This document shows positions 25,289 through 33,543 of a stretch of DNA of 64,000 nt, piece after piece. The position numbers and the translations under genes are program-made. The notes under the pieces were generated by a model, which worked only from the letters and a program-made list of their open reading frames with translations, was not told where the DNA came from and did not search any database. Source of the stretch: Candidatus Hebobacterum abditum (GTDB lineage: Bacteria; Armatimonadota; Hebobacteria; Hebobacterales; Hebobacteraceae). Each line of letters begins with the position of its first letter. The first letter of the stretch is position 1. The stretch spans positions 1-64,000 of the forward strand of contig JALGXW010000007.1 of the NCBI GenBank assembly GCA_029821875.1, written 5' to 3'.

Positions 25289-27088
25289 ATGAGCGGCGAT
25301 CTTGTCACCGTTTGGACCATCGGCGACGGCGTCCGCGTCAATCCGGAAACCGGAGGCCCGATAGAGGAGCGGCCAGACATCCACGCGGATTACCCCTCCG
25401 GCGAGTATCGGGAGAAGAATGTCGTGTGGGACGCGTCCGAGAGCCGCGTCGTGCTCCACTCGGCCCGCAACGAATTCGTCTCCTTCCAGATCATCGTCGC
25501 GTCGGCACAACCGGTGGCGGGTGTCGAAGTGCGGCTCGACCGCCTCCTCGGCCCGGGCGGCGCGGAAATCAGCGGGCGCAATGTCGCGCTCTTCAAGGCC
25601 TGGTATGTGCGTGTCCGGCAGCCCTCGACCGGATACGAGAAGACATCCCTCGGCCCCGGATGGTACCCCGACGCGCTGCTGCCCGCGCCCACCGGAGAGC
25701 CATTGTGCCTCGACCTGCCCGATGAGAAGAATGCGATCGGTGAGTCCCACCGGCACCAAACCGTCTGGTGCGACATCTATTTGCCCCAGGAGAGGGCGGC
25801 GGCCCCGCCGGGGCTCTATCGCGGCACGCTTTCCGTGTCCTGGCCGGGCGGACAGCGTGAGCTCCAGGTCGAGCTCCGGGTCTGGGACTTCGCGCTGCCC
25901 GATGAGATCCACTGCCGCGGCAACATCTACAACAACTCCATCCAGCACATGGAACCCGATCTGGAGCTGCGCTACTTCCAGATGGCCCGCCGCCACGGCT
26001 TCCAGCCGGGCATCGTCTACTACCGCCCTGAGCTGAAGGTGGACGGCACAAAGGTGCACATAGACTGGTCGGCCTACGACGACCGCCTCATGAAGTATCT
26101 CGACGGCTCAGCCTTCACCGAGACCAGCGGCTACTGGGGACCCGGTGTCGGCCTGCCGATCGACCACATCATCCTCCCCTTCGACTGCGGCAAGAAGCCG
26201 GCCCGCCGGGGCGCCTGGCCCATCGCCATGCCCGACGGCGGCCCGACGGAGGACTTCGAGGCCGTGTGGGTGGAGACCGAGCGCCAGCTCAGAGAGCACT
26301 TCGAGGCCGACCCGCACCGGCGCCGCGTGGAGAAGATCGTCTTTCTCGAGGGCCTGGATGAGGCCTACTCCGAGGACGCCTACCAGCAGATGATCTACTA
26401 CGCCAACCTACTCCGGCGCGGCCTGGGGAAAGAGTGGTTCAAGCATCGCATCGACGGCGGCTACTCCCGGGAGGCGATGGAGAAGCTCCATCCCTACGTG
26501 GACCTCGTCATCTGCCACACCATCGCCTTCGATGCGGACAAGATCGCCCACTTCAGAGAGAAGGGCGTCGAGTCCTGGTGCTATGGCCCCATGATCTACG
26601 AGCGGCGCGAGAACTCAGCCTGTGGGTCCAACACCTTCCTCGACCTCGACCTGCTCACATGTCGCGGCCTGGCCTGGGCCACCTGGAAGCACCGCTGTGG
26701 CTACTGCCAGTGGGAGTTCGAATGGGCTGGCGACCGCGCCTGGACGGAGGCGCTCAACTGGGTCACCGAACACGTCGAATACAACGGGTCGGGCCTGCTC
26801 ATCTACCGCGGCGATGTCGTGGGCTCGCCCGATCCCATCCCGAGCATCAGGCTCAAGGCCCACCGTCGCGGATTTCAGGACTACGAGTACTTCTGGCTGC
26901 TGCAGCAGGCCGGGCGGGAGGCGGACGCCGACGAGGCCGTTGATTCAATCATCCACACCACACCGTTTGGCGAGGCCTCCATCGAGAACACGGAGATCTG
27001 GCGCAACGACCCGGAGGTGTGGGACAGGGCCCGCCTCCAGCTCGGCGAGAAGCTCCACGCCATCCTGGGCGCGCAGGAGACACGATAG
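25289..27088 (+). CDS. DUF4091-type glycoside-hydrolase-like protein
   Basis: The 599-residue protein has no signal peptide. An N-terminal beta-sandwich (about 30-210, 'VVLHSARNEFVSFQIIV') is followed by a TIM-barrel-like region ('KIVFLEGLDEAYSEDAYQQM'), then the DUF4091 signature 'PSIRLKAHRRGFQDYEYFWLL' near residue 520. Family members occur in carbohydrate-use loci and are thought to be glycosidases, but the activity is not established. The candidate acidic residues in 'LEGLDEAY' are an inference. ATG 25289 has GAGG 7 nt upstream. A UroD-family gene follows 39 nt later and is probably co-transcribed. Confidence 0.85.
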   Translation: MSGDLVTVWTIGDGVRVNPETGGPIEERPDIHADYPSGEYREKNVVWDASESRVVLHSARNEFVSFQIIVASAQPVAGVEVRLDRLLGPGGAEISGRNVALFKAWYVRVRQPSTGYEKTSLGPGWYPDALLPAPTGEPLCLDLPDEKNAIGESHRHQTVWCDIYLPQERAAAPPGLYRGTLSVSWPGGQRELQVELRVWDFALPDEIHCRGNIYNNSIQHMEPDLELRYFQMARRHGFQPGIVYYRPELKVDGTKVHIDWSAYDDRLMKYLDGSAFTETSGYWGPGVGLPIDHIILPFDCGKKPARRGAWPIAMPDGGPTEDFEAVWVETERQLREHFEADPHRRRVEKIVFLEGLDEAYSEDAYQQMIYYANLLRRGLGKEWFKHRIDGGYSREAMEKLHPYVDLVICHTIAFDADKIAHFREKGVESWCYGPMIYERRENSACGSNTFLDLDLLTCRGLAWATWKHRCGYCQWEFEWAGDRAWTEALNWVTEHVEYNGSGLLIYRGDVVGSPDPIPSIRLKAHRRGFQDYEYFWLLQQAGREADADEAVDSIIHTTPFGEASIENTEIWRNDPEVWDRARLQLGEKLHAILGAQETR

Positions 27089-27127
27089 AGCCATGACCGG
27101 CCACGCGGGCATCCACCTCGGTGACAG

Positions 27128-28195
27128 GTGAGTAGTGTGGAAGGATCGCTGGGACGTATCCGGCGAGTGATGGCCGGTGAGCGGCCGGACCGCGCGCCGC
27201 TGTTCGACCTGCTGCCCAACGACGCCGTGCTGCAGCACTTCAACGACGGCATCCCGGTCGGGATAAGCGAAGAGAAAGCGGGAGCGCGAGCCATTGCCGC
27301 CGCCATCGACGGATCCCGCGAGTCGAGCCTCGCACCCTCCGAGGAGCGCACCGAACGGACCGAAGACGGGCGCTCCATCAGGGCCGAGCGCTGGACGGCC
27401 TGGCGCGAGCGCATCGATTACGGGTCGAGCGAGGCCTACGCGGAGGCGAAGCAGAGCCAGCTCGCCCCTCGCCGCAAGTCGGCCGGAGACGCAGTGGACA
27501 CCGCCGCCTCCGACTACTACCGCCGGCAGCGCGAGGTCCGCTCCTGGTTCGGCGACGACTTCTACTACCTGATGTCAGCGCCTCACGCCGGCCTCATGGG
27601 CATCTGGGAAGAGGTCGGGCTGGAGGCCTTCAGCTACTACTTCTTCGACTGCGAGGACCTCATCATCGAGCAGCTCGATCTCAACGCCGAGCACGCCTGT
27701 CGCTGGATCGAAGGCCTTCCCCCCGACGACCCCTTCGAGGCCGTCTTCATCGGCGAGGACATCGCCTTCAAGAACGGTCCCATGATCCGGGTGAGCTGGC
27801 TGGCGCAGCACTACTTCCCGCGGCAGGCCCGCGTGTTCGCCGCCCTCCACGCCCGCGGGAAGAAGATCATCTTCCATTCGGACGGCAACCTGAACGCCAT
27901 CATGGATGGGCTTGTGGAGGCCGGCATCGACGGGCTGAACCCGGTCGAGATTTCGGCCGGCATGGATCTCGCCGATCTCCACCGCCGATACCCCCATCTC
28001 GTCTTCGCCGGCGGTATCGACGTCAGCCACCTGCTCCCTTTCGGCAACCCGCAGCAGGTGCGGGACACCGTCGTGGAGGCGATCGAGGTCACCGAGGGAC
28101 AGATACTGGTCGGTTCGAGCACCGAGGTCTTCAACATCGTCCCGCTGGCGAACTTCCTGGCCATGCGGGAGGCGGCCATGGGCTACCGATTCTGA
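27128..28195 (+). CDS. Uroporphyrinogen decarboxylase (URO-D) family protein
   Basis: The 355-residue protein has the TIM-barrel pattern of the URO-D superfamily: 'RIRRVMAGERPDRAP', 'KKIIFHSDGNLNAIMDGLVEAGIDGLNPVEI' in outline, 'LVFAGGIDVSHLLPFG' and 'FNIVPLANFLAMREA'. The His-x-Cys zinc motif of MtaA-like methyltransferases is replaced by 'HSDGN', so zinc binding and corrinoid methyl transfer are not supported. True heme-pathway HemE residues are also not obvious. It may act on a small-molecule substrate in the same pathway as the upstream DUF4091 protein. GTG at 27128 or 27137 could be the start. Confidence 0.82.
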   Translation: MSSVEGSLGRIRRVMAGERPDRAPLFDLLPNDAVLQHFNDGIPVGISEEKAGARAIAAAIDGSRESSLAPSEERTERTEDGRSIRAERWTAWRERIDYGSSEAYAEAKQSQLAPRRKSAGDAVDTAASDYYRRQREVRSWFGDDFYYLMSAPHAGLMGIWEEVGLEAFSYYFFDCEDLIIEQLDLNAEHACRWIEGLPPDDPFEAVFIGEDIAFKNGPMIRVSWLAQHYFPRQARVFAALHARGKKIIFHSDGNLNAIMDGLVEAGIDGLNPVEISAGMDLADLHRRYPHLVFAGGIDVSHLLPFGNPQQVRDTVVEAIEVTEGQILVGSSTEVFNIVPLANFLAMREAAMGYRF

Positions 28196-28229
28196 GGCCG
28201 ACCGTCGGCAGACGGTGACGGACGTCGCG

Positions 28230-28258
28230 TTGACTCAGCCGCGCCTTTCCGTTAACAT
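28230..28258 (+). promoter_or_regulatory. Sigma70-type promoter for acyl-CoA dehydrogenase-etfB-etfA
   Basis: TTGACT (28230-28235), a 17-nt spacer and TAACAT (28253-28258) form a near-consensus promoter. It lies in the 123-nt gap after the UroD-family gene, about 60 nt upstream of the dehydrogenase ATG at 28319. It is the obvious promoter for the three-gene run. Confidence 0.6.
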
Positions 28259-28318
28259 CTTCGCTGCGGCCGGATGTGTCTGAGCCAGGCCCCATTGCCC
28301 CAGGAGGCGGAGAAGTTC

Positions 28319-29467
28319 ATGGATTTCACCTTCACCGAAGACCAGACCGCGATCCTCGAAGCAGTCAAGGAGTTCTGCGAGGAGGACCTGGCCCCCAAGG
28401 CACAGGAAACCGACGAGGCCGGCGTCTGGCCCGCCGAGAATGTGAAGAAGCTGGCCGAGCTCGACCTCATGGGCATCCCCGTGCCGGAGGAGTATGGCGG
28501 CCTCGGCATGGATTTCCTCACCTGGAGCGCTGTCGGCGAGGAGCTGTCCTGCTCCTGCACCACAACCGGCGCCGTCTACGGCGCGCACGTGTTGGCCGTC
28601 GTGCCGATCATGATGTTCGGCAGCGACGAGCAGAAGCAGAAGTACCTGAAGCCGCTGGCCACCGGAGAGAAGATCGGTGCCTTCGGGCTCACCGAGCCCG
28701 GCGCCGGCTCCGACGCCGCCGCGGTCGCCACCAAGGCCGAGCTCGACGGCGACCACTACGTGCTCAACGGCAGCAAGATCTTCATCTCCAATGGCGGCGA
28801 GGCCGAGCTCTACGTCATCATCACGACCACCGATCCCTCCCGCGGCGCCCGCGGGATGACCGCCTTCATCGTCGAGAAGGGGACTCCCGGCTTCGAGTTC
28901 GGCAAGGACGAAAAGAAGATGGCCTTCCCCTCCCTGCCGAACCGCGAGCTGGTCTTCACCGACTGCCGCGTGCCCAAGGAGAACCTGCTCGGCCGGGAGC
29001 GCGGCGGCTTCCTCGTCGCCATGCGCACGCTCGGAGTCGGTCGGATCGGCATGGCCACCGGCGCGGTGGGCGTCGCCCGCGCCGCCCTCGAGGCGGCCGT
29101 GCCCTACACCCACCAGCGAGAGCAGTTCGGCCAGCCGATATCCAACTTCCAGGCCATCCAGTTCATGGTTGCGGACATGGCGACTGAGGTGGACTGCGCC
29201 CGCCTCCTCACTTGGCGCGCGGCCTGGCTCAAGGACCAGAACAAGCCCTTCGAGAAGGAAGCCGCGATGGCGAAGCTCTACGCCTCCGAGGTGGCGATGC
29301 GCACCACCACCAAGGCCGTGCAGATATTCGGCGGCTACGGCTACACGAGGGAGTTCCCGGTGGAGCGGTACATGCGCGAGGCCAAACTCTTCGAGATCGT
29401 CGAAGGCACCTCCGAGGTACAGCGCATGGTCATCGCAAACCATGTGCTTCGAGAGTTGAACAAGTGA
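28319..29467 (+). CDS. Acyl-CoA dehydrogenase
   Basis: This FAD enzyme oxidises an acyl-CoA to the enoyl-CoA and passes electrons to ETF. The 382 residues match the family length. 'GAFGLTEPGAGSDAAAVAT' and 'VLNGSKIFISNGGEA' bind FAD and substrate. 'QIFGGYGYTREFPVERYMREAK' and 'EIVEGTSEVQRMVIAN' close the active site, the Glu in EGTSE being the probable catalytic base. ATG 28319 has a GGAG site 6 nt away; an in-frame ATG at 28274 lacks one. etfB and etfA follow directly, so this is a self-contained dehydrogenase/ETF unit. Chain-length specificity cannot be told. Confidence 0.95.
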   Translation: MDFTFTEDQTAILEAVKEFCEEDLAPKAQETDEAGVWPAENVKKLAELDLMGIPVPEEYGGLGMDFLTWSAVGEELSCSCTTTGAVYGAHVLAVVPIMMFGSDEQKQKYLKPLATGEKIGAFGLTEPGAGSDAAAVATKAELDGDHYVLNGSKIFISNGGEAELYVIITTTDPSRGARGMTAFIVEKGTPGFEFGKDEKKMAFPSLPNRELVFTDCRVPKENLLGRERGGFLVAMRTLGVGRIGMATGAVGVARAALEAAVPYTHQREQFGQPISNFQAIQFMVADMATEVDCARLLTWRAAWLKDQNKPFEKEAAMAKLYASEVAMRTTTKAVQIFGGYGYTREFPVERYMREAKLFEIVEGTSEVQRMVIANHVLRELNK

Positions 29468-29508
29468 GCGTCGCTCCAGCACACGTCCCACGAGAGTTGA
29501 ACCAGTGA
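29450..29508 (+). repeat. Imperfect direct repeat at the acyl-CoA dehydrogenase/etfB junction
   Basis: The 18 bases that end the dehydrogenase gene (29450-29467, CGAGAGTTGAACAAGTGA) recur at 29491-29508 with one change (CAAG to CCAG), a spacing of 41 nt. The second copy ends on the GTGA that contains the etfB start codon. It looks like a small tandem duplication of the gene's 3' end that separated the stop from an originally overlapping start. Confidence 0.6.
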
Positions 29509-30293
29509 ACATCGTCGTCTGCATCAAGCAAGTTCCCGAAACCACCGAGGTCCGCGTCGACCCCGAGACGAATGCCCTCATTCGCGAGGGCGTCGCCAGC
29601 ATCATCAACCCCGTGGACGAAAACGCCATCGAGGCCGCGCTTCAGCTTCGTGAAGGCCACGGCGGCACGGTCACCGTCATCACCATGGGCCCGCCGCAGG
29701 CCGAGGAGGCCCTCCGCCAGGCGCTGGCGATGGGCGCGGATGAGGCAATCCTGCTGAGCGATCCGGCCTCCCGCGGCAGCGACACCCTCGCCACCTCCTA
29801 CAGCCTCGCGGAGATGGTCCGGAAGATCGGCGAGGTCGATCTCATCCTCTGCGGCAAGCAGGCCATCGACGGCGACACCGGCCAGGTCGGGCCGGGGCTG
29901 GCCGAGCGGCTGGGCATTCCGCAGGTCACCTTCGCCATCGAGCTGTCCGTCGAAGACGGCAAGCTCCGCGCCAAGCGCGTGCTCGACGACTTCTTCGAGG
30001 TGCTGGAGGTCAAGCTCCCGGCCGTCGTCACCGTGGTGAAGCAGGCCAACGATCCCCGCCACCCCGGCATGCGCAATGTGCTCAAGGCCAAGCGGGCCGA
30101 GATCACGACTTGGACGCTCGCCGACCTCGAGGCCGACCCGAAGCAGTCCGGCTTCGACGGCTCCCCCACCCAGGTCATCAGAGTGTGGCCGCCGGAGAAG
30201 CGCGGGGGCGGAAAGAAGATCGAGGGCACAAGCGAAGAGGTCGCCGAGGAACTGGCACAAGCGATCAAAGAAATGGACATCGCGGCCGGCTGA
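29505..30293 (+). CDS. etfB: Electron transfer flavoprotein beta subunit
   Basis: EtfB pairs with EtfA to carry electrons from acyl-CoA dehydrogenase. The 262 residues include 'MNIVVCIKQVPETTEVRVDP', 'INPVDENAIEAALQLRE', 'TMGPPQAEEALRQALAMGADEAILL', 'LILCGKQAIDGDTGQVGPGLAE' and the C-terminal 'RVLDDFFEVLEVKLPAVVTVV'. The start is GTG 29505, within a duplicated copy of the dehydrogenase 3' end. The C-terminal Lys/Gly-rich tail is slightly extended. etfA begins 32 nt downstream. Confidence 0.96.
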   Translation: MNIVVCIKQVPETTEVRVDPETNALIREGVASIINPVDENAIEAALQLREGHGGTVTVITMGPPQAEEALRQALAMGADEAILLSDPASRGSDTLATSYSLAEMVRKIGEVDLILCGKQAIDGDTGQVGPGLAERLGIPQVTFAIELSVEDGKLRAKRVLDDFFEVLEVKLPAVVTVVKQANDPRHPGMRNVLKAKRAEITTWTLADLEADPKQSGFDGSPTQVIRVWPPEKRGGGKKIEGTSEEVAEELAQAIKEMDIAAG

Positions 30294-30325
30294 GCTTCGC
30301 CCGGCCGCGCTGGAGACTACACGAC

Positions 30326-31516
30326 ATGGCCGTCCGTCTCATCATCGACAACTGCACCGGCTGCAAGCTCTGCCTCCGCGCCTGCCCCTACGGCGCCATC
30401 GACATCATCGACGACAAAGCACAGTTCGACGACAACTGCACCCAGTGCGGGGCCTGCGCCGCCTCCTGCACGTTCGACGCCATTCTCCTGGAGACGTCCT
30501 ACACCCCGGATGTCGATGTTGACCAGTATCGCGGCCTATGGGTCGTCGCCGAGCACCTGCACGATCAGTTCCGCCGCGGCACCTTCGAGCTGCTCGGGGA
30601 GGGCCGCCGCCTCGCCGACAAGCTCGGCGTCGAGCTGGCCGCGGTACTGCTCGGCGAGGGCGTCGCCGACATGGCGAAAGGTCTCTTCGCCCACGGCGCG
30701 GACAGGGTCTACCTCGCGCAGGATCCCGTGCTCGCGCACTACCGCACCGGCCCGTACACCGACGTCCTCTCCGGCATGATCAACCAGCACAAGCCGGAGA
30801 TCGTGCTCGTGTCCGCCACCCCGCAGGGCCGCGACCTCGCGCCTCGCGTCGCCGCCCGCCTCTCGGCCGGCCTCACCGCCGACTGCACCGGCCTCGACAT
30901 CGACGACGAGGAGCGGCTCCTCGTTCAGACGCGTCCCGCCTTCGGCGGCAACCTCATGGCGACGATCATCTCGCGGCACGCCCGGCCGCAGATGGCCACC
31001 GTCCGTCCTGGAGTGATGAAGGCCCTCGACCCCGACCCCTCCCGCACCGGGGAGATCGTCGAGATAGCGGTCCACCTCGATGAGCGGAGCGTCATCGCTA
31101 AGGTCGTCGAGACCGTCCAGCAGGAGGCCGACGGGCAGGTCAACCTCCAGGATGCGGACATCATCGTCTCCGGTGGCCGCGGCCTGGGCAAGCCGGAGCA
31201 CTTCGCCCTTATCAGGGAGCTGGCGGAGGCGCTCGGCGGGGCGGTCGGCGCCTCCCGCGCGGCCGTGGACGCGGGCTGGATCCCGGCCTACCATCAGGTC
31301 GGCCAGACCGGCCGCACCGTCCAGCCGAAGCTCTACATCGCCTGCGGCATCTCCGGCGCGGTGCAGCACCTGGCGGGCATGAGCACCGCCGACTGCATCG
31401 TCGCCATCAACAAAGACCCGGCCGCACCGGTCTTCAACATCGCCACCTATTCCATCGTCGGTGACCTTTTCGAAATCGTGCCCGCGCTGACGAAGAAGCT
31501 GCGCGAGGTGCGCTAG
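30326..31516 (+). CDS. etfA: Electron transfer flavoprotein alpha subunit with N-terminal two-cluster ferredoxin domain
   Basis: The 396-residue protein begins with a ferredoxin module: cysteines 10, 13, 16, 20 and 38, 41, 44, 48 form two CX2CX2CX3C sites for [4Fe-4S] clusters. The ETF alpha domains follow, ending in the FAD site 'VGQTGRTVQPKLYIACGISG' and 'CIVAINKDPAAPVFNIATY'. Ferredoxin-fused EtfA is known from anaerobes in which ETF links acyl-CoA dehydrogenase to low-potential carriers or electron bifurcation. That suggests an anaerobic or flexible electron route here. ATG 30326 has GGAG 10 nt upstream; the frame is open earlier inside etfB without homology. Confidence 0.95.
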   Translation: MAVRLIIDNCTGCKLCLRACPYGAIDIIDDKAQFDDNCTQCGACAASCTFDAILLETSYTPDVDVDQYRGLWVVAEHLHDQFRRGTFELLGEGRRLADKLGVELAAVLLGEGVADMAKGLFAHGADRVYLAQDPVLAHYRTGPYTDVLSGMINQHKPEIVLVSATPQGRDLAPRVAARLSAGLTADCTGLDIDDEERLLVQTRPAFGGNLMATIISRHARPQMATVRPGVMKALDPDPSRTGEIVEIAVHLDERSVIAKVVETVQQEADGQVNLQDADIIVSGGRGLGKPEHFALIRELAEALGGAVGASRAAVDAGWIPAYHQVGQTGRTVQPKLYIACGISGAVQHLAGMSTADCIVAINKDPAAPVFNIATYSIVGDLFEIVPALTKKLREVR

Positions 31517-31553
31517 TCCCGGCCCAGGGCTCGGCAGAAAGGAGTCGGGGGAC

Positions 31554-31973
31554 CTGCGCGAGGGACGTTTCGGCACAGCGATCAACTGCATGGACGGCCG
31601 CGTGCAAGAGCCGGTCGCCGCGTGGGTGAAGGCCAATCACTCCGTGGACTTCGTCGACACGGTGACGGTCGCCGGGCCGGACAAGGTGCTGGCGGAGGCG
31701 CGCCCCACCCGGTCGGGGCGCTGGCGGCGGCGCTTGGGCCAACAGGTGGCCGAGGAGATCAGGTCCCGGGTCGCAATCTCGGTCGAGGCGCACGGCTCGA
31801 AGGTGGTGGCGGTGGCGGGGCACGACGACTGCGCTGGCAACCCGGTCTCCGAGGAAGAGCATCGCCGCCACATCCTCCGGGCAGTGGACACGGTCCGCTC
31901 CTGGGGCCTCGGCGTGACGGTCGTGGGGCTGTGGGTCAACGCCGACTGGCAGGTCGAGGTCGTGTCCCGCTGA
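31554..31973 (+). CDS. Carbonic-anhydrase-like small protein, probable non-canonical start
   Basis: The protein resembles a truncated beta-carbonic anhydrase. 'TAINCMDGRVQEPV' carries the Cys and Asp/Arg of the CxDxR zinc motif, and 'VVAVAGHDDCAGNP' supplies HxxC. The only in-frame ATG (31590) begins just after the zinc Cys, and no ATG, GTG or TTG lies between it and the etfA stop. Homology starts earlier, so I place the start at CTG 31554, 9 nt after an AGGAG site. It follows etfA by 37 nt. Whether it hydrates CO2 is unknown; it may be a metal-binding relative. Confidence 0.65.
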   Translation: MREGRFGTAINCMDGRVQEPVAAWVKANHSVDFVDTVTVAGPDKVLAEARPTRSGRWRRRLGQQVAEEIRSRVAISVEAHGSKVVAVAGHDDCAGNPVSEEEHRRHILRAVDTVRSWGLGVTVVGLWVNADWQVEVVSR

Positions 31974-31994
31974 ACCGCGCTCGGGGGCCTCGCG

Positions 31995-32726
31995 TCACGC
32001 GACCCGCGAAAGCTCCTCCTCGATTCTCCCACATAGGTGGGAGACAATCGCCTCCCTCAGCCGCTCGCCCAACTCCGGTGAGGCCTGCTGCGGGAGGTCG
32101 TCGCTGAAGTGATAGGTTCCCCGCGGCGACCTGAATCCCCAGGGATTCTCGCGATACTCGTACGTATACGGTATCTCGACCTCGCCGCGGAACTTGTCCA
32201 TCTGCACCAGGTCCGGCCGGACGGCCATCATCAGCGACGTCTCATACGTGTCTCCGTGGTCGGCCTCGCACGGGAACCCGCTGAGGTCCACTCCCTCGTA
32301 CTCGGGCTGCGCGATGATTCGAACTGAACTTCGGGCCATATACTCGTTGGCCGCCTCCGTGATCGTCTCCACCTGGTAGGGCCCGTAGTGTCCGGTCAGC
32401 AGCACGATCAGCTTCGCGCCCATCTTCTCCAGGTTCTCGAAGAACTCGGTCAGGATCCGCTTCACCAGGTCCTTGCTGAAGGTGATGGTGCCCAGCATCT
32501 CATCATAGCCGACGACGCCGAACCAGCTCTGCGGCAGCAGGATCGCGCCCGACGCCTCCGCCAATCGCTCGGCGATGCCGCGCATCTTCAGCGCGTCGGT
32601 GCCCAGCGGCAGGTGATCTCCGTGCCACTCCAAGATGCCGGTCGCCAGTATGACCACCGGTTTCTCCTCCATCGCGGCCTCGAACTCCGCCGGCGTCATC
32701 TCCTCCGCCTTGAACTTCCGCGCCAT
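31995..32726 (-). CDS. Creatininase family protein
   Basis: The 243-residue protein belongs to the creatininase amidohydrolase family. 'GILEWHGDHLPLGTDALKMRGIAERL' in outline holds the metal-binding Glu, His and Asp (usual form EQHGPHLPLGTD). 'LLTGHYGPYQVETI' and 'CEADHGDTYETSLMMAVRPDL' supply the rest of the dinuclear site. The family includes creatininase, formamide-type amidohydrolases and mycofactocin MftE; none is specifically indicated. It converges with the carbonic-anhydrase-like gene and diverges from the DUF981 gene. Confidence 0.9.
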   Translation of the reverse strand: MARKFKAEEMTPAEFEAAMEEKPVVILATGILEWHGDHLPLGTDALKMRGIAERLAEASGAILLPQSWFGVVGYDEMLGTITFSKDLVKRILTEFFENLEKMGAKLIVLLTGHYGPYQVETITEAANEYMARSSVRIIAQPEYEGVDLSGFPCEADHGDTYETSLMMAVRPDLVQMDKFRGEVEIPYTYEYRENPWGFRSPRGTYHFSDDLPQQASPELGERLREAIVSHLCGRIEEELSRVA

Positions 32727-32948
32727 CTATCTCTCCTCCAGAGCGATCTGCCCTGCCCCTCCGCCACCCATCAGCAGCCCTCGCAGTCGTCTGTTTCTCC
32801 ACGGAGACGGCGAAGCATCTTGTGGCCGCGAGCGACCAAATCCACGCCGTCCGCGCAAGTGGCCGCCGAGGCGGCGCCGAAACCAGCCGCCGCGACCGCG
32901 CCCACTGGCGAGGCCGAGAGAGCGCAAGAACCCGGACGGGGGATCGGC

Positions 32949-33539
32949 ATGTTCATCGACTACATCACGCTGCTGCTGCTCAACATGGTGGCCGGGTACT
33001 TCCTGCTGAGCCTGTACATCTACCGAGGTCTGGACGATCCACTGCATCCGCGCTGGGCGCCTGGCTTCGCCATGGTCGGGCTCATCGCACTTGTATTTGG
33101 CACACACATGACGGCCACCTGGCCTGTCATCGGGCCCTACAACTCGGCCTATGGCGAGATGTCGGTGCTGTTCGGCGTGGTCTTCCTCGGGGCCGCGCTC
33201 GCCATCTCTCGCGGCTGGAGTCTCACCTCCGTGACCATCTTCGCCTTCTTCGCGGGCGGGGCCGCGGTGCTGCTCGGAGCGCGGATCATAGATCTGCAGA
33301 TGACGCAGATGCCCCTGATGTCGGGCGCGGGCTTCATCCTGTCCGGCCTCGGCGGGGTCTTCGCGGCCCCCACTCTGGTCTGCCTTCGAGGAAGCCGTTC
33401 TTGGCGGTCACTTGGCGCGCTGGCGATGCTGGGCGCGGCCGCCATCTGGGCCATTACCGCCGGCCTCGCCTACTGGGGCCACATGGAGAGTTTCGGCAGG
33501 TGGGTGCCGCTGTCGATGCGCGGCGCGGGCGGCGAGTAG
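32949..33539 (+). CDS. DUF981 family membrane protein
   Basis: The 196-residue protein has about six hydrophobic segments: near 6-21, 37-54, 66-87, 93-112, 121-143 and 155-175. 'FGTHMTATWPVIGPYNSAYGE' in outline is typical of DUF981 (COG3374), a family of predicted membrane proteins of unknown role. ATG 32949 was chosen because the recognisable sequence begins there; upstream in-frame codons are proline/alanine-rich and not homologous. A G-rich stretch provides the ribosome site. Confidence 0.82.
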   Translation: MFIDYITLLLLNMVAGYFLLSLYIYRGLDDPLHPRWAPGFAMVGLIALVFGTHMTATWPVIGPYNSAYGEMSVLFGVVFLGAALAISRGWSLTSVTIFAFFAGGAAVLLGARIIDLQMTQMPLMSGAGFILSGLGGVFAAPTLVCLRGSRSWRSLGALAMLGAAAIWAITAGLAYWGHMESFGRWVPLSMRGAGGE

Positions 33540-33543
33540 CCGC

